A DNA stretch of 64,000 bases from Chromohalobacter israelensis (GTDB lineage Bacteria; Pseudomonadota; Gammaproteobacteria; Pseudomonadales; Halomonadaceae), in the NCBI GenBank assembly GCA_000761475.1, contig JQNW01000004.1:124001-188000 (forward strand). Reading direction: 5' to 3'. Of the stretch, positions 57,889 through 64,000 are shown piece after piece. Position numbers and translations under genes: made by a program. The notes beneath the pieces were generated by a model. That model was not told the origin of the DNA. It did not search any database and was given only the letters and a program-made list of their open reading frames with translations. Positions within the stretch are counted from its first letter, which is position 1, and each line of letters begins with the position of its first letter.

Positions 57889-59184
57889 TCAGTCGGCCAG
57901 CAGCCGCGTATCGAGCGGATAGTCGGAAAGCAATTCGACCTGGCCATCGTCGCGGATGTAAAGCTGCTCCTCGAGCTTGACGCCTTCGCCGCCGGCCTCG
58001 TGGCCGATATAGCTTTCCACGCAAAGCGTCATGCCGGGTTGCATGATGCCGTCGTAGCCCTTGTCGTCGATGTCCTCGCGGTGAACGATATACGGATACT
58101 CGCCGGTCATGCCGACCCCGTGCGCCAGCGCGAAATAGCGGCGCGCCTTGTAGGGCTGGGGAATCTGCCAGGCCTTCTCGGCGTATTCCTTGAACGACAT
58201 GCCCGGCGCGATCAGCGCCATGTTGGTGCGTACCTGATCGAAGGCCATGCGATACAACTCGCGCTGGGTGGACGTCGCCTGGTCGTCGCCGCACAGGAAG
58301 GTCCGCGAGAAATCGGCATAATAACCGTACCGGCCCACGACGTCGGTATCCAGTGCCACCAGTTCGCCGTCCTGGATGACGCGGTTGGAGCATTCCTGGA
58401 ACCAGGGGTTGGTGCGCGGCCCGGAATTCATCAGCCGGGTTTCGACGTAGTCCGCGTCGGTGGCGATGATGTGCTGGTGCAGCTGCGACCAGACCTCGTT
58501 CTCCGTGGCGCCGGGGCGAATCGCCGCTTCCAGCTTGCGGACCCCGTCCTCGACCGCGCGCAGCGAGCTGCGCACCATCTTGATCTCGTTGGGGACCTTG
58601 ATCGCCCGCGCCCGCTCCAGCGGGATCTGGGCATCGCAGATCTGCCAGCCGCGTTCGACCAGCGCGAAGGCGGCATGCGAGGTGGCGCTTTCTATGGCCA
58701 CCTTGTCGCCTTTTTGTCCGCCGCATTGGCGTACCAGTTCGTCGATCTCGTCCGCCCACGCCTCGGTGGTCTGCTTCAGGTGATCGTCGCAGAAATAATA
58801 GGAGATCGCCGTCGCCGGGCGTGTTTCGTCGATGCCCGGCAGCCCTTCGGTCAAGTGACTGCAGCCGGAGAACTCGAACATCACCACCGGGCCCTCGGCC
58901 GGCACGAAGGCGTAACGCGCCGGGTTGCGCGCCGAGTAGACCTGCATGTTGCGGGCGCCGGTCGCGTAGCGCACATGGGTCGGGTCGAACAGCACGGCGG
59001 CGACGATGTCGCGCTTCTTCAGTTCGGCCCGGGTGCGGGCCAGGCGGTCGAGCAGAATCTGGCGGCTCTCGGCCTGAGTGGGCTCGCACTCGGCGGGTTC
59101 GTGCGTCGGCGCCAGGATATCGGTGCCTTCCAGCAGGGAAGGCAGCGTGGATGACAAGCGGGTCATGGTCGTCGGTCCCGTCAT
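57889..59184 (-). CDS. DddP-like M24-family metalloenzyme with altered catalytic residue
   Basis: Pita-bread metalloenzyme of 431 residues, most like DMSP lyase DddP among M24 proteins I know: TRLMNSGPRTNPWFQEC around 249-265 is nearly the DddP text. Metal ligands are Asp279, Asp281, Asp291, His355, Glu390 and Glu405, each exactly 16 positions before the ligands recalled for DddP (295, 297, 307, 371, 406, 421). The position of the DddP catalytic base Asp377 is Gly361 here. A different reaction (hydrolysis or another C-N or C-S cleavage) is therefore likely. An alternative start is at 59166; neither has a strong ribosome site. It lies between two oxygenase genes. Confidence 0.8.
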   Translation of the reverse strand: MTGPTTMTRLSSTLPSLLEGTDILAPTHEPAECEPTQAESRQILLDRLARTRAELKKRDIVAAVLFDPTHVRYATGARNMQVYSARNPARYAFVPAEGPVVMFEFSGCSHLTEGLPGIDETRPATAISYYFCDDHLKQTTEAWADEIDELVRQCGGQKGDKVAIESATSHAAFALVERGWQICDAQIPLERARAIKVPNEIKMVRSSLRAVEDGVRKLEAAIRPGATENEVWSQLHQHIIATDADYVETRLMNSGPRTNPWFQECSNRVIQDGELVALDTDVVGRYGYYADFSRTFLCGDDQATSTQRELYRMAFDQVRTNMALIAPGMSFKEYAEKAWQIPQPYKARRYFALAHGVGMTGEYPYIVHREDIDDKGYDGIMQPGMTLCVESYIGHEAGGEGVKLEEQLYIRDDGQVELLSDYPLDTRLLAD

Positions 59185-59217
59185 GGAAATTGAATCAGCC
59201 CGTTCCAGGCATTTCGA

Positions 59218-60150
59218 TCAGTCGAGCAGCCCGTCGGCGCGAACTTCACGGCGCTTTTCCGCCTCGATGTGGGCTTCCGAGACCCGGCCGTAGAGCTGGC
59301 GAGTGCGCTCGAGACGACCCACCACGCCCGGCTGTTGCGAGTAGGCGAAGATCGCGGTGTGACGCTCGCGCTGGCCGCCGACGCGTGTCACGCGGTGCAG
59401 CGAGTAACGGCCCTTGAAGAGCTGCAGGTCGCCGGGGCGCAGCAGCAGGGTGCGGGGCGTGGTGGTGTCCTCGCCGCGGATCACCGCGCCGACGCCGGCG
59501 TAGTTCTCGCCCGCCGGGGTGCGGATGTTGGGGCAATACTGGAACTCGCCGCCGGTTTCCGGGGCATCGGTCATCATCGTGACGATGTATTCGTTGGTGT
59601 CGTAGTGCCAGGGCTGCTCGGTGCCCGGCGGAAGCACGTTCTGCACCAGGCCGGCGAACGGGTCGGCATATTCGTAGACCTCGTCCTCCTGCAGGCACTC
59701 GGCCACCAGGCGCTTCATCGCCGGCGAGACGTAAAGCTGCTGGATCACCGTATCGGCGGGGATCATGTCGCGGGTCACGAAGCCGCTGGTGCGCTCCATG
59801 AAATGCCGCCGAGGGTCGCTCTCGGGGAGGCTTTCGTCGTCTCTGGTGAACCAGGCGTTGACGCGACAGCTGGAGTAATAGCTCTTGGTCGAGAGTTCAC
59901 GCCCCTCGTCGCGGGCCTGCTCCAATGCCTCGGGGCGCAGGAAGCCGCGCAGCACGGCGCAGCCTTCGCGGTCCAGGTCCTCGCGCACCCGGGCGATCTC
60001 GGCCTGAAGGCGCGGGTCGTCGACGTCATGCAGCGGATAGCGGTCGGTGTCGACCAGTTCGCTCAGGTCGGTGCGCTCGGCATCGGCGAGCCGGCGCTGG
60101 GTCGGCTTGGCGTCGACGGCGGGGTCGATCGCGGCAGCGGTCGTCGGCAT
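59218..60150 (-). CDS. PhyH-like 2-oxoglutarate/Fe(II) oxygenase
   Basis: Phytanoyl-CoA-dioxygenase-type enzyme of 310 residues. The iron triad is His182, Asp184 (WHYDTNEY) and His252 (SLHRVTRV), with Arg261 or Arg263 probably binding 2-oxoglutarate. The start at 60150 follows AGAGGA. It is the first gene of the operon, divergent from LysR. The WHYDTNE...GGEFQY wording is shared by a group of uncharacterised bacterial oxygenases rather than by ectoine hydroxylase, so EctD identity is not claimed. It probably hydroxylates the same small substrate or an intermediate used by its operon partners. Confidence 0.85.
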   Translation of the reverse strand: MPTTAAAIDPAVDAKPTQRRLADAERTDLSELVDTDRYPLHDVDDPRLQAEIARVREDLDREGCAVLRGFLRPEALEQARDEGRELSTKSYYSSCRVNAWFTRDDESLPESDPRRHFMERTSGFVTRDMIPADTVIQQLYVSPAMKRLVAECLQEDEVYEYADPFAGLVQNVLPPGTEQPWHYDTNEYIVTMMTDAPETGGEFQYCPNIRTPAGENYAGVGAVIRGEDTTTPRTLLLRPGDLQLFKGRYSLHRVTRVGGQRERHTAIFAYSQQPGVVGRLERTRQLYGRVSEAHIEAEKRREVRADGLLD

Positions 60151-60224
60151 GGCAGGTGTCCTCTCGATCAGCAAGGTGTCGGGTGACAGGACGTTGCCGC
60201 CGTGAAGGTTGGGCGGCCTGTCGA

Positions 60225-60242
60225 TGTCCTCTATGCTGGACA
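60225..60242. promoter_or_regulatory. Possible LysR operator
   Basis: TGTCC and GGACA form a perfect inverted repeat with an eight-base spacer in the 124-base gap between divergent lysR-type and PhyH genes. LysR proteins usually bind dyads near such promoters. Confidence 0.4.
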
Positions 60243-60274
60243 GAACTCTCCCATCAGTAAAACGAGTCATTTCA

Positions 60275-61162
60275 ATGGCAGCCATCGGGAATACCGATAG
60301 TACGGCGCTGGCCGCGCTGGACAGCGATCTGCTGCTGGCCTTCGTCACCGTGGCCGACAGCGGCGGTTTCACCGCCGCGGCGCGTTACCTGCACAAGACG
60401 CAGTCGACCATCAGCCTGCGCATCAGCACGCTCGAGTCGCGCCTCGGCACCTTGCTGATCGAGCGTGGCAGCCGTCGACTCACGTTGACCGGCGATGGCG
60501 AGACCTTCCTCGTCTACGCGCGGCGCCTGCTGCAGCTGCAGCGCGAGGCGATCGCGGCGCTGGGGCGCTCCCAGCCGGTGACGCTGCGCTTCGGCATCCC
60601 CGAGGACTATGCTGATACCTGGTTGCCGGCATTGCTCGAACGCTTCGGCGCCCGGCATCCCGACGTTCATGTGCATATCCACTGCCGCATGTCGACGGAA
60701 CTGCTGGAACAATTGGAGAAAGGCTCGCTGGATATCGTGCTGGCGGTGCAGCACGCCGCGGACAGTGGAGGGCGGCCCGTGGCCACGGAGGACGTGGTCT
60801 GGGCGGCGCATCGGCGTTTTGCGCTCGACCCCGGGCGGCCGATTCCGCTGGCGCTGTTCCCGGAGCAGTGCATTTACCGGCGCCGGGCGCTGGCCGCGCT
60901 GGCCGGCATCGGTCGCGACTGGCAGCTCGACTCCACCAGTCAGAGTCCGAGCGGTTTGCGCGTCATCGTCAATCAGGGCCAGACACTGACCGTGACCGAC
61001 CGTCGCTCGTTGCCCGAGGACTGGCGAGCGCTGGGGGAAGAGGAGGGCCTGCCGTCGCTGCCCCCCGCCGTGATCGAAGTACACCGTTCCCCGAGCCTGA
61101 CGCACCCCGCCTTCGACGATTTCGTCGCGCTGATCGACGAGGTGCTGGAACAGGGCGACTGA
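60275..61162 (+). CDS. LysR-family regulator of the oxygenase operon
   Basis: Regulator of 295 residues. The N-terminal winged helix (LLLAFVTVADSGGFTAAARYLHKTQSTISLRISTLE spread over residues 19-54) is typical, and the C-terminal effector domain starts with LRFGIPEDYADTWLP. The start at 60275 fits the usual short lead before the helix-turn-helix; an ATG at 60233 is possible. Divergence from the PhyH/DddP-like/IPNS-like operon suggests it controls that operon in response to the substrate. Confidence 0.88.
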   Translation: MAAIGNTDSTALAALDSDLLLAFVTVADSGGFTAAARYLHKTQSTISLRISTLESRLGTLLIERGSRRLTLTGDGETFLVYARRLLQLQREAIAALGRSQPVTLRFGIPEDYADTWLPALLERFGARHPDVHVHIHCRMSTELLEQLEKGSLDIVLAVQHAADSGGRPVATEDVVWAAHRRFALDPGRPIPLALFPEQCIYRRRALAALAGIGRDWQLDSTSQSPSGLRVIVNQGQTLTVTDRRSLPEDWRALGEEEGLPSLPPAVIEVHRSPSLTHPAFDDFVALIDEVLEQGD

Positions 61163-61175
61163 GGGGAAGGCTGGC

Positions 61176-61703
61176 TCAGCTCACCCTTTCCAGCTCCCGG
61201 GTGACGTCGGCCATGCTGTGGTAGGTGTGCCCGCCGAACTTCTCCAGTATCCGTTTTTCCTGCTCGCTGGCGTTCGGACGGGCATAGCGTTTGAGCTCGT
61301 CGCCATCGACCGGGAAATCGATGCCGGAAAACAGACTGGCGAAGCGTGCGGCCGACGGCTCCGACGAAGAGGTCTGCATGGCCCGTTGGCCACCGGTCTT
61401 GCTCGGCTGGTTGCTGGGCGCTTTTTCGTGCGTGCGCAGTTCGCCGAAGGCACGTGCCACCTCGGCGGCATCCCGATATTCGTGATCGGGCAGGTTCTCG
61501 AGGATCTCGCGCACCTGCGGTGCCTCGTCGCTCACAGCGTCGACCAACTCGTCACGCGCACAGGGAAAATCGACGCCCTTCAGCGTTTTTTCGATATCGG
61601 CGGCAGATACCGCCTGCCGGGGGTGGGAGGTCTGCATGTGCCGTTCGTAGCGGGATTTCTGCTCGAACTCTTCGCCACAGATTTCACACCGAAACTGTGC
61701 CAT
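61176..61703 (-). CDS. C2H2 zinc-finger protein with two DUF2795 domains
   Basis: A 175-residue protein. Residues 4-27 are a textbook C2H2 finger: Cys6-x2-Cys9-x12-His22-x4-His27 with hydrophobic Phe13 and Tyr19 at the standard positions. Two DUF2795-like domains follow (about 35-90 and 120-175), each with a LxGxDFPxxxDEL segment and a later HxYxxxADV-type end. Classical C2H2 fingers are rare in bacteria. It overlaps the upstream DUF2795 gene by ATGA. DNA or RNA binding is possible but unproven. Confidence 0.8.
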   Translation of the reverse strand: MAQFRCEICGEEFEQKSRYERHMQTSHPRQAVSAADIEKTLKGVDFPCARDELVDAVSDEAPQVREILENLPDHEYRDAAEVARAFGELRTHEKAPSNQPSKTGGQRAMQTSSSEPSAARFASLFSGIDFPVDGDELKRYARPNASEQEKRILEKFGGHTYHSMADVTRELERVS

Positions 61704-62698
61704 CAGCGCACCTCCCCGACTGCTTTCTGGACGTCGGCCATGGTCTCGTATCGCCGCCGGGAGAGTTCGTCGAGCAGCTCGATGACGTCGTCATTGGCAT
61801 GGTTGGCCTTGGCCTGTTTGATCAGGTCGGCCTTGCTGCACGGGAAATCCGTGCCCTTGAGCGCATGGGCGACACCGGCCGCCGACGAAGTGCGACGCGC
61901 CGCCTTGCCGCCGCGTTCGCCGCCCTTGCTGCGATCCCCCGCCGGTTCATGGGCCTCGGGTTCCATTTGCGGCGCCGCGAGCTTGCCTGCCTCGAGCGCT
62001 TCCGTCGGCCAGTCGCGCTTCTTGAGCCCCAGGGTCTTGAACAGGTTCGGCTTGCCGCCGAGCGTGATGTCTTCCTCGCTCAACGCGTCATGCGCGCCGA
62101 TCAGCAGGAACTGGGCGCTCTCGTAATCGAGAAGCTTGCCGTCGTCGATATCGATCCAGCGCTTCTCGGCGAACTTGTTCTGCAGGCGCTTGGGATAGTT
62201 CGGGCTGGCATCGGGAAAACCCGGCACGTCGAGGTCGGGGTTGCGTACCGAGATGATGTAGCTCGCCTCGGCGAGTATCCCCAGTTCCCGCTGGGCCTTG
62301 CCGGGGCTTTCAGGGCTGGAAAGGCGATAGGCGAGGCGGGTGCTGTCGTGGCGCTCGAAAATCGCGTAGCGGCCCTCGCCGACGGGGATGGCCTCGCCCT
62401 GTTCCTGCTCGCCCCGGGTCTTGGTGTCGTACTCCATCGGCGCCAGGGCCTTGCCGATCTCCTTCGGCTTGCCCGTCATGTCGTTCATCATCCACTCGCG
62501 CGTGGTGGATTGCGGTTTGCCCCGGATGATTTTCGGCATGCGCTTCTTGCCCACCACGAACAGCCGAGCGGTATCTTCGTCGTCCGGCACCAGCACCAGG
62601 TGCAGGCGCTGCACGTCATCCAGCCCCTGGACCTTCTCCGTGTCGACCTTGGGCCGGTAGAAGAAATAGATATCGCCTTTTTCCACGCAGGTCGCCAT
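61703..62698 (-). CDS. Unknown protein with C-terminal DUF2795 domain
   Basis: A 331-residue cytoplasmic protein. The first 210 residues (starting with KGDIYFFYRPKVDTEKV) form an uncharacterised domain that I recognise only as widespread in proteobacterial hypothetical proteins. A polar, charged linker (about 225-270) joins it to a C-terminal DUF2795 domain (HALKGTDFPCSKADLI onward). It overlaps the next gene, which has two more DUF2795 copies, so the pair probably acts together. Function unknown. Confidence 0.75.
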   Translation of the reverse strand: MATCVEKGDIYFFYRPKVDTEKVQGLDDVQRLHLVLVPDDEDTARLFVVGKKRMPKIIRGKPQSTTREWMMNDMTGKPKEIGKALAPMEYDTKTRGEQEQGEAIPVGEGRYAIFERHDSTRLAYRLSSPESPGKAQRELGILAEASYIISVRNPDLDVPGFPDASPNYPKRLQNKFAEKRWIDIDDGKLLDYESAQFLLIGAHDALSEEDITLGGKPNLFKTLGLKKRDWPTEALEAGKLAAPQMEPEAHEPAGDRSKGGERGGKAARRTSSAAGVAHALKGTDFPCSKADLIKQAKANHANDDVIELLDELSRRRYETMADVQKAVGEVR

Positions 62699-62824
62699 CT
62701 GTCACCTCCTGTGTACGAGAAAGCGTTTTGAACGGGTGCTGCTCCTTCTGGTTAGCAGAGAGCCCCGCATCGTGCAAAAACTCGCACTGGCCAGACGGCG
62801 ATGCTTGTCGAGCGAGGAACGACC

Positions 62825-64000
62825 TTACCCGAAAAGCTGCCCGGCGATGCGCAGCCCGGCGATCCAGGTGCCGGCGGCGGAGCCCAGCGTGGCGAGCAAA
62901 AAGACCAGCAGCGTGCGGGCGACGCGGTTCTTCCACCAGCCGCGCGGTGAGCTGACGTCGCGGCGCAGGCGCGAGAAGTCACCCACGGTGGGGCGGCGCA
63001 GGGCCAGTTCGACGCCGGCGGCGACGAAACCGGCGCCGATGGTCGGGTTGAGCGACGTCAAGGGCGCGGCGAAGAAGGTCGCGACGATGGTCAAGGGATG
63101 CGCCAGCGCGATGGCGGTGCCCAGCGCCGAGAGGACGCCGTTGATCAAGAACCACTCGCCGACCAGCGACCAGCCGAGCTCGGTATCCCGCGAGAAGCCG
63201 ATGGCGAAGCCGGTCAGCACCAGCGCGACGATGACCCAGGGCAGCATCTTCCAGAGCCTGGAGCGGGGCGGCGTGACTTCCAGGGCGTGGCGTTCCTGGT
63301 CGAGCGCTTCGGCGCTCGGCGGTTGCTGGCCCAGCGTCTCGATGTGCTCCCCGAGGCCCTTCAGGTGCCCGGCGCCGACCACCACCAGGATGTGGCGCGG
63401 CGTCTCGCCTTTGACCTCCTCGCGCAGGCGCAGGGCCATGTAGCGATCGCGCTCGCGAATCAGCGGCGTGTAGAGCGATTCCGACTGCTCGGCGAACTCG
63501 GCGAAGGTCGACTCGAGGACATCGCCTTCCTTGAGTCGCTCGATTTCCTCGCTGGAGACCTTCTTGCGCGATACCACGCTGCCCAGCAAGCCCGAGACCA
63601 GACTCATGCGCTGCCACCAGGGCACGCTGTGATAGATGCGCTTCAGCGTCACGCCGATGTCGCGGTCGACCAGGTACAGCGGCAGGTCGGCGCGGCGGGC
63701 CTCCTTGATCGCCATCTGCATCTCGGCGCCGGGCGTCACGCCGGACTGCTCGGCGACGCGTTGCTGGAAGGCGCCCAGGGCCAGGCTGGCGGCGACCATG
63801 CCGGCCTTGCCCTGGCGCAGGACCTGGAAGAGATCCATCTTGGCCATGGCGTCGGGCTGGGTCGCGCTCTGGTAGCGGGTGGGGCACAGCTCGATGGCGA
63901 CGGCATCGAACTCGCCGGAACGGATCAATTCGCGGACTTCGTCGGCGCTGGCGCGCGAGACGTGGGCGGTGCCCAGCAGGGTGTAACGGGTCTCGCCTTG
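62825..64000 (-). CDS. TraB-family membrane protein, 5' end outside window
   Basis: TraB/PrgY-type protein: a soluble N-terminal domain with LLGTAHVSRASADEV at the window edge and VVGAGHLKGLGEH around 150 residues later, the two GxxH segments of the fold, and then a C-terminal membrane part with about four helices. The family was named for enterococcal pheromone shutdown; most bacterial members have no known role. The frame is open to base 64000, so the N-terminus is missing. Confidence 0.85.
   Translation of the reverse strand, partial: QGETRYTLLGTAHVSRASADEVRELIRSGEFDAVAIELCPTRYQSATQPDAMAKMDLFQVLRQGKAGMVAASLALGAFQQRVAEQSGVTPGAEMQMAIKEARRADLPLYLVDRDIGVTLKRIYHSVPWWQRMSLVSGLLGSVVSRKKVSSEEIERLKEGDVLESTFAEFAEQSESLYTPLIRERDRYMALRLREEVKGETPRHILVVVGAGHLKGLGEHIETLGQQPPSAEALDQERHALEVTPPRSRLWKMLPWVIVALVLTGFAIGFSRDTELGWSLVGEWFLINGVLSALGTAIALAHPLTIVATFFAAPLTSLNPTIGAGFVAAGVELALRRPTVGDFSRLRRDVSSPRGWWKNRVARTLLVFLLATLGSAAGTWIAGLRIAGQLFG

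Noticed and set aside
57889-59184. Direct call of DMSP lyase DddP, supported by acuI in the same window
   Set aside because: The catalytic Asp377 position is glycine, and acuI is about 55 kb away and common as a housekeeping gene.
57889-59184. Ectoine hydrolase (DoeA) or creatinase
   Set aside because: The sequence around the ligands matches DddP wording better than what I recall of DoeA or creatinase, and no other ectoine-degradation gene is adjacent.
59218-60150. Ectoine hydroxylase EctD
   Set aside because: It has the PhyH fold and iron triad, but the characteristic EctD segment was not seen and no ectABC genes are nearby.

Overview
The window looks like a chromosomal segment of a halophilic gammaproteobacterium, most likely Halomonadaceae (Halomonas or Chromohalobacter type). 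This is inferred from the high GC, the gammaproteobacterial gene neighbourhoods (pepA/holC/valS opposite lptF-lptG; bfd next to bfr; purE-purK; a tcdA/truC neighbourhood) and the repeated presence of osmolyte-type transport genes. No rRNA, tRNA or CRISPR array was found.

Layout. 1-17.5 kb is mostly core: a TrmB-like methyltransferase cut by the window edge, an SMR transporter, dacB, acuI, dgkA, a small membrane protein with a sodium:solute symporter, glnE, a peptide transporter with an M24B aminopeptidase, a K+ channel, valS and holC. 17.5-30.8 kb holds an SDR enzyme, ilvE, pepA, lptFG, an unknown gene, an AraC regulator opposite an aldehyde dehydrogenase/alcohol dehydrogenase pair, and a solitary KAS-II-like enzyme opposite a TetR regulator. 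30.8-43.3 kb is an acquired island: repeat and IS91-type debris, then a tightly overlapping type I restriction-modification operon hsdM-hsdS-ATPase-hsdR-metallopeptidase, then a complete IS3-family element with a 4-bp target duplication and gene debris. 43.3-52.2 kb returns to core: bfd, bfr, purK/purE, DUF1653, tcdA, truC, a broken EamA transporter, a sirtuin, a BASS transporter, a DTW-domain tRNA enzyme and a CHAD protein. 52.3-61.2 kb is the most distinctive stretch: two tandem BCCT transporters, then an operon of two different non-haem iron oxygenases, a DddP-like M24 metalloenzyme and an orphan betaine-type binding protein, opposite a LysR regulator. 61.2-64 kb has two overlapping DUF2795 genes, one with a textbook C2H2 zinc finger, and a TraB-family membrane protein cut by the window edge.

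How the genes work together. The strongest candidate for an undescribed system is the 55.9-61.2 kb cluster. A periplasmic binding protein of the glycine-betaine type, two oxygenases from unrelated families and an M24 enzyme share one strand with short gaps and a divergent LysR gene. They plausibly take up and take apart a betaine-like or sulfonium-like osmolyte. The M24 enzyme keeps all six DddP metal ligands at identical spacing but has glycine where DddP has its catalytic aspartate, so it is probably not a standard DMSP lyase. The neighbouring BCCT pair has lost part of the aromatic box used for trimethylammonium substrates, which also points to an unusual substrate, and it shows a 242-bp identical tract typical of gene conversion. 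The second candidate is the R-M operon, where an SMC/RloC-like ATPase sits in the slot that prrC occupies in the E. coli prr locus.
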